Positions 8,345 through 17,235 are shown, numbered from the stretch's first letter. The stretch: 64,000 nt of DNA from UMGS1532 sp045542355 (GCA_045542355.1 JAZQKX010000025.1:1-64000), one strand, 5' to 3'. Notes: generated from the letters alone by a model not told the origin. A program made the numbers and translations.

Positions 8345-9059
8345 GGTTACAGGGCTTCACAAAAGCTTCGGCACATTGGATGTCCTTAACGGAATTGATC
8401 TGGAAATAAATGAGGGTGAGGTTGTGTGCCTTATCGGTCCCTCGGGCTCGGGAAAATCCACCTTCCTTCGTTGCCTTAATAAGCTTGAAAACTCCACTTC
8501 CGGCACCATTGAGGTAGACGGTTTCGAGATTTCCGACAAGAAGATTGACATTAATAAAGTCAGAGAAAATATTGGTATGGTGTTCCAGCAGTTCAATCTG
8601 TTTGCTCATAAAACCGTTAAGCAAAACATAATGTTCGCCCCTGTTGAGCTGAAAAAGCAGACCAAGGCTGAGGCCGAAAAGACCGCTATGGCACTGCTTG
8701 AGCGCGTAGGTCTCACAGACAAAGCAGACTCATATCCCCATCAGCTTTCAGGTGGTCAGCAACAGCGTGTAGCCATTGCCCGCGCTCTTGCCATGAATCC
8801 CGACATCATGCTTTTCGACGAGCCCACATCTGCGCTTGACCCCGAAATGGTAGGCGAGGTTTTAGCCGTTATGAAAGAACTGGCGCATGAGGGTATGACC
8901 ATGGTTGTTGTTACCCACGAAATGGGATTTGCCCGCGATGTGGCAGACAGGGTTATATTCATGTCCGACGGCGTTATCGTAGAAGAAGGCGCACCCGAGG
9001 AAATTTTCTCAAATCCTAAGGAACAACGCACCCGCGACTTCTTAGGCTGTGTGCTTTAA
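8328..9059 (+). CDS. Amino-acid ABC transporter, ATP-binding subunit (GlnQ-like)
   Basis: Hydrolyses ATP to drive the importer. In its 243 residues the Walker A GPSGSGKST is near residue 37, the signature LSGGQQQR near 139, Walker B LFDEPTSALD near 163, and the switch histidine in VVVTHEMGFA near 200. It overlaps the permease gene by 17 bp and closes the operon, followed by a bidirectional terminator. Confidence 0.95.
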   Translation: MTKKVKVTGLHKSFGTLDVLNGIDLEINEGEVVCLIGPSGSGKSTFLRCLNKLENSTSGTIEVDGFEISDKKIDINKVRENIGMVFQQFNLFAHKTVKQNIMFAPVELKKQTKAEAEKTAMALLERVGLTDKADSYPHQLSGGQQQRVAIARALAMNPDIMLFDEPTSALDPEMVGEVLAVMKELAHEGMTMVVVTHEMGFARDVADRVIFMSDGVIVEEGAPEEIFSNPKEQRTRDFLGCVL

Positions 9060-9080
9060 TTAAGCTTTATTTCCATGTAA

Positions 9081-9109
9081 AAAAGGAACCGAGTTATTCG
9101 GTTCCTTTT
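9081..9109. terminator. Bidirectional terminator shared by the ABC operon and pflA
   Basis: A 12-bp stem (AAAAGGAACCGA / TTCGGTTCCTTTT region) with a GTTA loop. The pflA stop codon lies inside the hairpin, so the same structure ends both convergent units. Confidence 0.85.
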
Positions 9110-9807
9110 AATATTTTATTAAGTTTTTCCATGGTATCGACAGTGGGCTCAGGTATGTTTTCCAAGGGAAATTTTATTCCCATTTTATTGTATTTCACCT
9201 GGCAGATTTTCCTAAAGGGTAGCAATTCCATCTTATCTACATAAGAGTGGTTTTGGGCTGTTTGGCGAAGTTTCAGAACATTTTCCTCTGTGTCGTTTAA
9301 GGTTGGGATTATAACCTGCCGTAAGGTGGTGGGTATCCCCTCTTTGTCCAAATACTCCAGAAAACTTAACGGCTCACCCAAGGTACAGCCAACATATCTT
9401 TTGTAGTCGTTATCATCTGTATACTTTATATCAAGAAGAACGCGGTCGGTGTATTTTAAAAGCTCTTTTACCGAGCCATTTAAAATGCTACCAGAGGTAT
9501 CGAGACAGGTGTTAATACCTTTTTCTTTACAAATCCTAAATACCTCACAGGCAAATTCGCTTTGCAACAGAGGCTCACCACCCGAAAGAGTGATGCCACC
9601 CTCTTTGCCGAAGTATTCCTTACAGCGAACGGCTTTATCAACAAGCTCTTCAGGTGTATACTCCGTTCCACCCGAATACTCCCAGGTGTCGGGATTGTGG
9701 CAACAGCTACATCGGAGGTTACACCCTTGCAGGAACGCCACAAACCGCACTCCCGGACCATCTACAGTGCCGAGACTCTGGATAGAATGTATATATCCCT
9801 TAATCAT
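9094..9807 (-). CDS. pflA: Pyruvate formate-lyase activating enzyme (radical SAM)
   Basis: Generates the glycyl radical on pyruvate formate-lyase by reductive cleavage of SAM at a [4Fe-4S] cluster. The 237 residues contain the cluster motif CxxxCxxC (C29, C33, C36), then TLSGGEPLLQ near residue 78. Length and motifs match short PflA forms. It overlaps pflB by four bases (ATGA), so the pair is translationally coupled. Expression depends on the ZTP riboswitch ahead of pflB. Confidence 0.95.
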   Translation of the reverse strand: MIKGYIHSIQSLGTVDGPGVRFVAFLQGCNLRCSCCHNPDTWEYSGGTEYTPEELVDKAVRCKEYFGKEGGITLSGGEPLLQSEFACEVFRICKEKGINTCLDTSGSILNGSVKELLKYTDRVLLDIKYTDDNDYKRYVGCTLGEPLSFLEYLDKEGIPTTLRQVIIPTLNDTEENVLKLRQTAQNHSYVDKMELLPFRKICQVKYNKMGIKFPLENIPEPTVDTMEKLNKILKGTE

Positions 9808-12035
9808 AGGCTTTCGTGGAAGGTACGGCTGATAACCTCGCGTTGCTGTTCGCGGGAAAGCTTGTGGAAATTAACTGCATAGCCCGAAACGCGGATGGTA
9901 AGGTTTGGATATGCCTCGGGGTTTTCGTAGGCTTCCATTAGGGTTTTACGATTAAGAACATTAATGTTTATGTGGTGGGCTTTCTTTGAGAAATAACCAT
10001 CCAATATCGAAACGAGATTTTCAACACGCTCCTCATCACTTCTGCCCAAGGCTTCGGGGGTAATTGAGAAGGTGTTGGAAACACCGTCGCGACAGTCATC
10101 ATAGCTGATTTTTGCAACAGAGTTAAGAGAAGCCAACGCTCCGTTTTCCTCGCGGTTGTGCATGGGGTTGGCACCGGGAGCAAAGGGTGCAGAAGCCTTT
10201 CTGCCATCGGGTGTTGCACCAGTGTTCTTGCCATACATAACATTGGAGGTTATGGTAAGAACCGAAAGGGTGTGAATTGCCTGACGGTAAGTTGGGGTCT
10301 TTCTCAGCTCGGTAATAACGCGGTGCGTCATATCCTTTGCTATAAGGTCTACCCTATCATCATCATTGCCGAATTTCGGGAAATCACCTTCGGTTTTGAA
10401 CTCGGTGATAAAGCCCTTTTCGTTAACTATAGGCGAAACGTTTGCATATTTTATTGCACTCAAAGAGTCAGCCACAACCGAAAGACCTGCGATACCGAAC
10501 GCCATAAAACGCTCAACATCGGTGTCGTGGAGGGCCATCTGGAGCTTTTCGTAGGCGTACTTATCATGCATATAGTGGATGATATTCATAGTGTTTACAT
10601 AAAGGTGGCTGAGCCATTCGATGTAAATCTGGAAGCGCTCCATCACCTTATCGTAGTCAAGCTTATCATCCGTTAAAGGCTCCATTTGAGGACCGATATG
10701 CATACCGCTTGTGGTATCATAGCCACCATTGATGGCGATAAGCAAGAGCTTAGCCAGGTTGCAACGGGCGCCAAAGAACTGCATCTGTTTGCCTAGCTTC
10801 ATTGCAGAAACACAGCAGGCAATGGCATAGTCGTCGCCGTAGATAGGACGCATAACATCGTCGTTCTCATACTGAATTGAGTCAGTGTCGCAGGAGACCT
10901 TAGCGCAGAACTTCTTGAAATTCTCGGGAAGATCAGTAGACCAAAGCACGGTGAGGTTTGGCTCGGGAGATGAGCCTAAAGTATAAAGGGTGTTGAGCAT
11001 ACGGAAGCTACTCTTTGTAACAAGAGTTCTGCCATCTTCACCCATGCCTCCCACTGCTTCGGTAATCCACATTGGGTCGCCACCGAAAAGCTCGTTATAT
11101 TCAGGGGTACGAAGATGACGGGCAATGCGAAGCTTCATAACGAAGTCATCTATAAGCTCCTGTGCGCCCTCCTCGGTCAAAATTCCTTTTTCAATATCGC
11201 GCTGAATATAGATATCAAAGAATGTGCTGACTCTACCCAGAGACATAGCGGCACCGTTTTGCTCCTTGATTGCGCCGAGATATGCGAAGTAGGTCCACTG
11301 AATTGCCTCTCGGGCATCCTTGGCAGGACCGCTGATATTAAAGCCATACATAGCCGCCATTTCCTTTAAGTAGCCTAAGAAGGAAATCTGCTTATATAGC
11401 TCCTCGTCAAGGCGGATTTGTACAGTGTTAAAAGGCTCTTGAGAAAGAGCTTCCTTGTCCTTTTTCTTATCTTCGATCAGCCTATCTACACCATAGAGGG
11501 CAACGCGGCGGTAATCACCGATGATTCTGCCTCTACCATAGGCATCAGGAAGACCTGTGATAACATGGCATTTACGAGCAGCGCGCATTTCATCGGTATA
11601 AGCGCGAAAAACACCGTCGTTATGGGTAGTTTTATAGCGGAACTCTTCCTCTACTTTATCGCTTAATTTGTATCCATAAGCCTCACAAGCCTGACGAGCC
11701 ATACGAATTCCACCAAAGGGGTTGACACCTCGCTTTAAGGGGCGGTTGGTCTGCATACCTACGATGATTTCATTATCCTTATCAATGTAACCTGGGGAAT
11801 AACTTGTGAGAGAAGTAACTGTCGCGGTGTCGATATCCAGCACTCCACCAAACTGACGCTCCAAAGCGAACAAGGATTCCAACTTTTTCATGAGTCCCTT
11901 TGTGCGCTCTGTGGCGCCCGACAGAAAGCTATAGTCTCCGTTATATTCCGTATAGTTAAGCTGAATGAAGTTGCGGACATTGATTTCATTCATCCATTCA
12001 CCGCTCTTGAATCCGTTCCAGTTTTTGTGTTCCAT
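9804..12035 (-). CDS. pflB: Formate C-acetyltransferase (pyruvate formate-lyase)
   Basis: Converts pyruvate and CoA to acetyl-CoA and formate in fermentation; the formate also supplies one-carbon units through Fhs. The 743 residues start at MEHKNWNGF, with AGGAGG eight bases upstream; a 12-codon open extension is rejected. The catalytic adjacent cysteines are in AIACCVSAMKLG, and the glycyl-radical site is in RVSGYAV near residue 718. The leader carries a ZTP riboswitch and terminator, so the gene should be induced when Z nucleotides accumulate. Confidence 0.97.
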   Translation of the reverse strand: MEHKNWNGFKSGEWMNEINVRNFIQLNYTEYNGDYSFLSGATERTKGLMKKLESLFALERQFGGVLDIDTATVTSLTSYSPGYIDKDNEIIVGMQTNRPLKRGVNPFGGIRMARQACEAYGYKLSDKVEEEFRYKTTHNDGVFRAYTDEMRAARKCHVITGLPDAYGRGRIIGDYRRVALYGVDRLIEDKKKDKEALSQEPFNTVQIRLDEELYKQISFLGYLKEMAAMYGFNISGPAKDAREAIQWTYFAYLGAIKEQNGAAMSLGRVSTFFDIYIQRDIEKGILTEEGAQELIDDFVMKLRIARHLRTPEYNELFGGDPMWITEAVGGMGEDGRTLVTKSSFRMLNTLYTLGSSPEPNLTVLWSTDLPENFKKFCAKVSCDTDSIQYENDDVMRPIYGDDYAIACCVSAMKLGKQMQFFGARCNLAKLLLIAINGGYDTTSGMHIGPQMEPLTDDKLDYDKVMERFQIYIEWLSHLYVNTMNIIHYMHDKYAYEKLQMALHDTDVERFMAFGIAGLSVVADSLSAIKYANVSPIVNEKGFITEFKTEGDFPKFGNDDDRVDLIAKDMTHRVITELRKTPTYRQAIHTLSVLTITSNVMYGKNTGATPDGRKASAPFAPGANPMHNREENGALASLNSVAKISYDDCRDGVSNTFSITPEALGRSDEERVENLVSILDGYFSKKAHHININVLNRKTLMEAYENPEAYPNLTIRVSGYAVNFHKLSREQQREVISRTFHESL

Positions 12036-12070
12036 ATTTTTTACCTCCTTGGACTTGGGAATTACATACA

Positions 12071-12212
12071 AACAAAAATGGACAAATCAGCTTTTACCTG
12101 CATGTAAAACTGATTTGCCCAGACGGTCGGCTATATTTACTTTTACATTCCACCGCGGTTGACCGCGTATAGAGTGGGTGGAGCTATCCGCTCTCTCTTT
12201 TTCCGTCAGTTA
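12071..12212 (-). promoter_or_regulatory. ZTP (pfl-motif) riboswitch with terminator, ahead of pflB
   Basis: Read on the minus strand, an ACTGACGG element (plus 12203-12210) opens the aptamer, a variable hairpin follows, then the diagnostic CCGACCGTCTGGGC segment (plus 12117-12130). The GGGC end of the aptamer is also the first part of a long terminator stem (12080-12119) with a T-rich tail (12070-12079). This layout fits the known ON switch in which ZTP or ZMP binding blocks the terminator. A second copy precedes purE. Confidence 0.9.
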
Positions 12213-12230
12213 TGTAAAAGCTGTATCTTA

Positions 12231-12259
12231 ATTATACATATACCAATAGAGTTTGTCAA
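12231..12259 (-). promoter_or_regulatory. Promoter of pflB-pflA
   Basis: On the minus strand, TTGACA (12254-12259), 17-nt spacer, TATAAT (12231-12236). Transcription should begin a few bases before the riboswitch. Confidence 0.88.
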
Positions 12260-12381
12260 CAAAAATCGACGACGAAATTACAAGATTTTGTAGATGTATT
12301 TTTGTTAAATATCAACATTTAGGTGTTGAACGATTGAAACTATTTATGTTAGAATATATTTTACCTCTAACAAACATATTG

Positions 12382-12528
12382 CTTGTTAAGGTTACTTCCT
12401 ACAAGAAGACCATCAAGAAGCTGAAGTCCAAAGGCACTTACTACGTAAAGGTAAGAGCGTACAAGACCGTTAAGAGTACTAAGTACTACGGTGACTACTC
12501 CTCAGCTAACAATCTTAAGATTCAATAA
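12382..12528 (+). pseudogene. C-terminal remnant of an Fn3-type repeat surface protein
   Basis: About 49 codons read TSYKKTIKKLKSKGTYYVKV..., then RAYKTVKSTKYYGDYSSANN and a TAA stop. This is the usual C-terminal strand pattern (YYVKVRAYK, YYGDYS) of fibronectin-type-III-like modules in clostridial secreted proteins. The upstream bases carry no matching domain, signal peptide, start or ribosome binding site. It is best seen as the stump of a large gene lost by deletion. Codon use (AAG-rich lysines) differs from the AT-rich bases just upstream. Confidence 0.6.
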
Positions 12529-12541
12529 TTATTAAATAAAC

Positions 12542-12575
12542 AGAGAAGAAGCCGTCTTTCGACGGTTTCTTCTCT
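12542..12575. terminator. Bidirectional terminator
   Basis: A 13-bp stem (AGAAGAAGCCGTC / GACGGTTTCTTCT) with a 4-nt loop lies between the Fn3 remnant and the convergent DUF4349 gene. Confidence 0.75.
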
Positions 12576-12586
12576 TATACAGCAAA

Positions 12587-13507
12587 TTATTTTTCCTCAG
12601 GCTGAGAATACTTTTTCTTGCGGCGTTTGTTTCTTATCCTTATTATAAGGATGATTGTAACTGTCAAAATTGCAACGGGAATAAGATATGGTATCGCGCT
12701 AACGATAAACACAAACAACGCCACCAAAGCCCCGCCGATATCGCTGAAATTATTCTTAAGATTCGTGCCGATTTCTTGCCACACCGTTTGTTTTTCCACA
12801 ACAGCTGTCCTTTCCACCTCATCTACGGATATTGTAACGGTAGTATAGTCCACCAAATTATCGTAGGTACGTAGTTGGGATTTCAGAGTTTCGATTTCGT
12901 ATATTACTTCTGTGAGCTTATCGCGGATGCTGATGATATTTTCCACAGTGTCGGCTTTTTCGAGAAGCTTTTCCAAAGCTTTCTTTTCCGATTCCAATGC
13001 CGACACACGGCTTTCGGTATCCACATACTGAAGCGTGACATCCTCGGTGGAAACAGAACGGTTTACCACAACGCTGTTTTCGGATATGTATTTTCCAAAC
13101 TCCTGACTCTTTTTTGAGGGAATGCGGACTGTAAGACTTGCCCAACGGGTATCAGCAGAATCTATTTCCCTGCCCTCTATTTCGCTGGCTTCAACATATC
13201 CACCTAATTTCGCAACCTTATTATTTATCTTTTCCAGCAGTAAATCAAATTCCTTGGTCTGTAAGGAAAGGTCTATAGTTTCGATGATTTTTCGGTTGCT
13301 TTTGAGGGTGTCAGAGGTTTCAGAAAAGGTAGTGCTTTCGGATATAGCCACGTCCTCGCTGTCGGTAGTTAAATTATACTCCTCCTGTGCACTTTTGTCT
13401 GAGGTTCCCCCTGCAGCGTTTTTGGTAAACGACACACCGCAACCCGCAACGCTAAAACAACACACCATAATTAAAACTGATAAAACTACACAACTGAGTT
13501 TTTTCAT
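12587..13507 (-). CDS. DUF4349 domain lipoprotein
   Basis: The function is unknown. The 306 residues start with a lipoprotein signal, lipobox VAGC with the cysteine at residue 23. The central part is a DUF4349 region: an ETIDLSLQTKEFD strand, YVEASEIEG, a SLTVRIP strand and a long coiled-coil-like helix (ESRVSALESEKKALEKLLEK). A C-terminal transmembrane helix (about 265-290) precedes a basic tail, so the protein is anchored at both ends with the domain outside the membrane. AGGAGG lies upstream of the ATG. Confidence 0.88.
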   Translation of the reverse strand: MKKLSCVVLSVLIMVCCFSVAGCGVSFTKNAAGGTSDKSAQEEYNLTTDSEDVAISESTTFSETSDTLKSNRKIIETIDLSLQTKEFDLLLEKINNKVAKLGGYVEASEIEGREIDSADTRWASLTVRIPSKKSQEFGKYISENSVVVNRSVSTEDVTLQYVDTESRVSALESEKKALEKLLEKADTVENIISIRDKLTEVIYEIETLKSQLRTYDNLVDYTTVTISVDEVERTAVVEKQTVWQEIGTNLKNNFSDIGGALVALFVFIVSAIPYLIPVAILTVTIILIIRIRNKRRKKKYSQPEEK

Positions 13508-13569
13508 AAGTATACCTCCTATATGCCTTTTTAACTATTATACGATCAAAACTAAATAATTCCTTACTA

Positions 13570-13607
13570 AACAAAAAAATAATGGAGCGGTTATGAGAAT
13601 CCGCTCC
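13570..13607 (-). terminator. Terminator downstream of the ferredoxin-like gene
   Basis: Stem GGAGCGG / CCGCTCC with a T-rich tail on the minus strand (ATTATTTTTTTG). It lies about 113 nt after the stop at 13721. The bases between hold no supported gene. Confidence 0.65.
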
Positions 13608-13720
13608 ACATAAGAATGAATTTAATTGTGCTCTTCCTCAATGATGGGAATTGTTTAACTGCACAACACTCAAATACTAACTACATTTCTTATAGATAAT
13701 CAGTGTCTATATAATAGCTA

Positions 13721-14413
13721 TTAATCCAATATTCTGCCATCGGTAGAAACGGTAACAACATTCCAAGGAATGAATTTTCCACTAGCCTGTAAAGCCCTTT
13801 TCACAGCATTTTCAATTCCGCCGCAACAGGGCACCTCCATGCGGACTACTGTCACGCTTTTGATATCGTTATTGGCAATAATGGAGGTTAACTTGTCGGC
13901 ATAATCTCCCTCGTCAAGCTTTGGACAGCCGATGAGAGTAATATGATTGCGGATAAATTCATTATGAAAGTTACCGTATGCAAAGGCAGTGCAGTCCGCC
14001 GCCACCAATAGCTTTGCACCGTCGAAATAGGGCGCATTCACAGACACCAGCTTTATCTGCACGGGCCATTGGGAAAGCTGACTTGATGCGGGTACGGTTG
14101 TGGGGGCGGCAGCAGAATCCCGTTTTATAGCCCTTGATGCAGTTCCCGGACAACCACAAGGAAGCGTCGCTCGGTGTTTCTGTTTGGATGCAAGAACTGC
14201 CGCCTCATCGTAGGCAGGCGCTTCCCTTTCTTCAAAAGAAATAGCGTCTACGGGACAGGCAGGTAAGCAATCACCTAAGCCGTCGCAGTAATCTTCGCGG
14301 GTAAGCTTTGCCTTGCCGTTTATCATTTCGATAGCACCCTCATGACAAGCGGCGGCACAAGCACCGCAACCATTACATTTTTCTTCATCAATTTTGATTA
14401 TCTTTCTTATCAT
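13721..14413 (-). CDS. 4Fe-4S ferredoxin-like protein with a C-terminal cysteine-rich domain
   Basis: Probably an electron carrier or redox sensor partner; the exact role is unknown. The N-terminal ferredoxin part has CxxCxxCxxxC (C13, C16, C19, C23) and a second set with unusual spacing, C-x5-C-x3-CP, in YCDGLGDCLPACPVDAI. The remaining 150 residues contain further cysteines (LPCGCPG, ADCTAF, GCPKLD, VPCCGG) that could bind another cluster. It is divergent from a Crp/Fnr regulator with which it is often paired in anaerobes, so redox or nitrosative-stress control is a reasonable inference. Confidence 0.82.
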   Translation of the reverse strand: MIRKIIKIDEEKCNGCGACAAACHEGAIEMINGKAKLTREDYCDGLGDCLPACPVDAISFEEREAPAYDEAAVLASKQKHRATLPCGCPGTASRAIKRDSAAAPTTVPASSQLSQWPVQIKLVSVNAPYFDGAKLLVAADCTAFAYGNFHNEFIRNHITLIGCPKLDEGDYADKLTSIIANNDIKSVTVVRMEVPCCGGIENAVKRALQASGKFIPWNVVTVSTDGRILD

Positions 14414-14429
14414 AAACTTTACTCCTAAC

Positions 14430-14458
14430 TTGATTTTGTGATTATATTATAGTACAAT
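14430..14458 (+). promoter_or_regulatory. Promoter of the Crp/Fnr regulator, with a nearby inverted repeat
   Basis: TTGATT (14430-14435), 17-nt spacer, TACAAT (14453-14458). On the opposite strand a TTGTTA-N17-TATAAT can serve the ferredoxin-like gene, so the two overlap. An inverted repeat GTTGT-TTTT-ACAAC (14474-14487) downstream of the -10 is a possible autoregulatory operator. Confidence 0.55.
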
Positions 14459-14501
14459 ATTTATAACAAATCGGTTGTTTTTACAACAGAAAGAGAAGTT
14501 T

Positions 14502-15161
14502 ATGAAAAAATATATTCCAATACTTAAAAAGGCTCTGATGTTTCGGGGAATAGGTGATGATGAAATCGCATCGATGCTGTCCTGTCTCAACGCCCGACTA
14601 TATACCTATAAAAAAGGAGAGTATGTTTTTCGTCAGGGTGAGCACATAAACGATATAACCGTTCTGGTGGAGGGACAGCTTCATATCCAAAAGGATGATT
14701 ATTGGGGGAATCGCAGTATATTGGGTTGGATTGCAGTTGGTGATATTTTCGGTGAAGCCTATGTAGCACCCGAGAGCGGCGCTCTGCTAAATGATGTCGT
14801 GGCAATAGAAGACAGTGCCGTTATATTCTTTGATGTTAGGCGCATAATAACCACCTGCTCCTCCACCTGTCGTTTTCATTCTATGGTGGTGCAAAATGTA
14901 TTTTTTGCAATTTCGGAAAAAAACAGAAAACTTGTGCAAAAGCTTGGGCACATGTCTAAGCGTTCCACGCGGGAAAAACTGATTTCATATTTATCAGAAG
15001 AAGCGACACGACAAAACAGCGGTAGATTTCAAATTCCTTTCAATCGACAGCAACTTGCAGACTTTCTGTCGGTTGACCGAAGTGCGATGTCCAACGAGCT
15101 TTGCAAAATGCGGGACGAGGGGCTTTTGGAATTCAATAAAAATAATTTTCAGTTGTTATAA
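14502..15161 (+). CDS. Crp/Fnr-family transcriptional regulator
   Basis: A DNA-binding regulator with an N-terminal cyclic-nucleotide-type beta-roll (YKKGEYVFRQGEHINDITVL, about residues 33-52, and GDIFGEAYVAP near 80-90) and a C-terminal helix-turn-helix (RQQLADFLSVDRSAMSNEL near residue 185). The 219 residues are normal for the family. It lacks the cluster of N-terminal cysteines of oxygen-sensing Fnr. The ATG at 14502 is chosen over an upstream TTG that overlaps the putative operator. It is divergent from the ferredoxin-like gene, its likely target. Confidence 0.88.
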   Translation: MKKYIPILKKALMFRGIGDDEIASMLSCLNARLYTYKKGEYVFRQGEHINDITVLVEGQLHIQKDDYWGNRSILGWIAVGDIFGEAYVAPESGALLNDVVAIEDSAVIFFDVRRIITTCSSTCRFHSMVVQNVFFAISEKNRKLVQKLGHMSKRSTREKLISYLSEEATRQNSGRFQIPFNRQQLADFLSVDRSAMSNELCKMRDEGLLEFNKNNFQLL

Positions 15162-15181
15162 TCCCTATTCCGCTACTAAAA

Positions 15182-16438
15182 CTACTCCATTATCATATCT
15201 TTCATACGCAAAAGAGTCAGGCGTTTTCGCATATAGGGGGAATACTTTACACAATCCCAAAACTGCTTCTCGCTTTTACCAATATCTGCGATTGTGGTTT
15301 TGCAACCTGCTGCTTTCATTGCCCTTTTGCATTGCTCGTATGTAGGAACACTGTGTATGATCTTAATTATTTGGGGCCAAGATTTTTTCAGCTTTAAGAT
15401 ATCCACATCATCAACAACATTATCGGGGCTGTTAAGCTTACGCACATCATCTGCCATTTCGCCGTAAAAGGAATATACATCTTCCAAATTAACCGATTCT
15501 TCTTTTGTGTCAATCTCAGGATTTTCTGCAAGTGCGTTGTAATATTTTAGCATTTCCAGCGTGCAGACACCCACGTCCTCGCCATGCAGATTTGGAACTT
15601 TATTCTCTCTAAGTTCGATGCATTCTATCAAATGTGCAATAATATGCTCACTACCGCTGGCGGATCGTGAGTTTTGTGAAAAACTCATTCCGATACCTGT
15701 TTTCAAAAGAGCTTCGAAAATTTTACCCGCCGTGTATTCATCATTAGCGGTCACTTTATCAGCCAAGGCCATCAATTCGTCCACAGCCGTACGTGTAAGT
15801 GTGGCAATCTTTTCACAGTAATACTCCCCTGTAAGCAAAGTAGAAATTTGCCAATCAACGAGTGCGATATATTTAGCAATCATATCTCCAAATCCTGCTG
15901 ACTTCAATTCACAGGGTGCGGAGGCTAAAATTTTTGTATCGCCTATAATCACTTCAGGACTTTTTGCAGGATAGCTGGATTTAAAGCCACCCGCTACTAT
16001 CGGCGAACTATAAGAAGCAAAGCCGTCCATTGACGGGGCCGTGGCAAAGATACAAAGAGGTTTATTCTGCCTTGCCGCCGCCAGACGGCAGGGGTCGTTG
16101 ATAGACCCTGTGCCTACTGATAATATAGCGATATCTCTATTCTTTATAAGCTCTTCGATTTTCTCCATATGCTTCATTTCTGCAACGCGCATGTCATCAT
16201 AGATTTTATATTCTAAGTTAAAATCCGCAAGGCTGTCTATAATACCATCAGCCGCTTTCAATGTATTTTTATCGGCAACAAGCAGTAAATTTTTGGGGAA
16301 GCGGTTTTCTTTTAGAATATACCCTACTTGGCTCACAAGTCCCGAAGCGATTCTTATATCACGAATGGCTGTTGTATGTTTTCTTCCGCACTTACATTCC
16401 TCGCGAAAGGAATCAATAATATTTAAAATTTCCGACAC
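15182..16438 (-). CDS. egsA: sn-glycerol-1-phosphate dehydrogenase (EgsA/AraM family)
   Basis: Reduces dihydroxyacetone phosphate to sn-glycerol-1-phosphate with NAD(P)H; in Bacillus AraM feeds an unusual glyceryl-prenyl phosphate lipid. The 418 residues show the nucleotide-binding SVGTGSINDPCR region (about 105-117), PSMDGFAS, and the metal ligands in GFGDMIAKY (Asp), SGSEHIIAH (His) and HGEDVGV (His). It follows gdpD by six bases in the same operon, implying shared glycerophospholipid or teichoic-acid metabolism. No PcrB-like prenyltransferase is in the window. Confidence 0.9.
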   Translation of the reverse strand: MSEILNIIDSFREECKCGRKHTTAIRDIRIASGLVSQVGYILKENRFPKNLLLVADKNTLKAADGIIDSLADFNLEYKIYDDMRVAEMKHMEKIEELIKNRDIAILSVGTGSINDPCRLAAARQNKPLCIFATAPSMDGFASYSSPIVAGGFKSSYPAKSPEVIIGDTKILASAPCELKSAGFGDMIAKYIALVDWQISTLLTGEYYCEKIATLTRTAVDELMALADKVTANDEYTAGKIFEALLKTGIGMSFSQNSRSASGSEHIIAHLIECIELRENKVPNLHGEDVGVCTLEMLKYYNALAENPEIDTKEESVNLEDVYSFYGEMADDVRKLNSPDNVVDDVDILKLKKSWPQIIKIIHSVPTYEQCKRAMKAAGCKTTIADIGKSEKQFWDCVKYSPYMRKRLTLLRMKDMIME

Positions 16439-16444
16439 AGTTAC

Positions 16445-17176
16445 TTAACTCTCTTTCATATTCTTTAAGACTTCAAGAGCCGGCAATGGGTTATTAACCG
16501 TCGCCAGCGGACTACCGCAGGAGATAGCATACTCTATTTGTTCTTTGGTATCGGGACACCAGCACCAGGGCTCAACATTTTGTTCCTTCAGCTCGTCGCA
16601 AAATTCTTTCGTCAAACGCCCCATACCGATTCCTATGCTGTAGAAGCCATCGTAGCTTTCGGGCGCATTTTCTTTGTAGTAAACGAGGGGAAAGCCCTGA
16701 GTGTTGAGATTATGCTTTTCAATAGCATAATCTGTAACGCTGGAATGGAAGGATGCTATTACAAAATCTTCCTTGTCTATATCATATTCATTAAGCATTT
16801 TCAGGGTTTTCTCTATAACAATTTCTCGGGGATCCTTGATTTCTATGTTTAAAAATAAATTTTTATCCTTTATCAGCTCTAAAAACTCTCTAAAGGTGGG
16901 GATCTTTTGACCAGCATATTCCTTGGAAAACCATGAGCCCGCATCAAGCTCTTTAAGCTGTTTTAAGGTAAAGTCCCACACATTTCCGCTGCCGTTTGTT
17001 GTTCTTTCCAGTGTATCGTCGTGTATTAACACCAATTCGCCGTCGGCGCTCATATGTATATCGGTTTCTATGCCATCTAACCCTAATTCGATTGCATACT
17101 CAAAGGATGCTAAAGTGTTTTCCGGTCGGAGGGCCGCCACTCCTCTGTGTCCAACAATTTTTATTTTTTTGTCCAT
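16445..17176 (-). CDS. Glycerophosphodiester phosphodiesterase
   Basis: Hydrolyses glycerophosphodiesters to glycerol phosphate plus an alcohol; no signal peptide is present, so it acts in the cytoplasm. The 243 residues carry the HRG...PENT catalytic motif at residues 10-19 (first His H10), the ELVLIHDDTLERTTNGSG motif near 50 with the second His, and a NIEIK metal-binding strand near 118. It is the first gene of the operon with egsA and lies divergent from a DeoR/GlpR-type regulator. Confidence 0.93.
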   Translation of the reverse strand: MDKKIKIVGHRGVAALRPENTLASFEYAIELGLDGIETDIHMSADGELVLIHDDTLERTTNGSGNVWDFTLKQLKELDAGSWFSKEYAGQKIPTFREFLELIKDKNLFLNIEIKDPREIVIEKTLKMLNEYDIDKEDFVIASFHSSVTDYAIEKHNLNTQGFPLVYYKENAPESYDGFYSIGIGMGRLTKEFCDELKEQNVEPWCWCPDTKEQIEYAISCGSPLATVNNPLPALEVLKNMKES

Positions 17177-17206
17177 AAGTTTTACCTCCTTGACTTGCTT
17201 TTAATA

Positions 17207-17235
17207 ATTATATGATATATAATACAATCAGTCAA
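17207..17235 (-). promoter_or_regulatory. Promoter of gdpD-egsA
   Basis: On the minus strand, TTGACT (17230-17235), 17-nt spacer, TATAAT (17207-17212). AGGAGG precedes the gdpD ATG. Confidence 0.8.
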
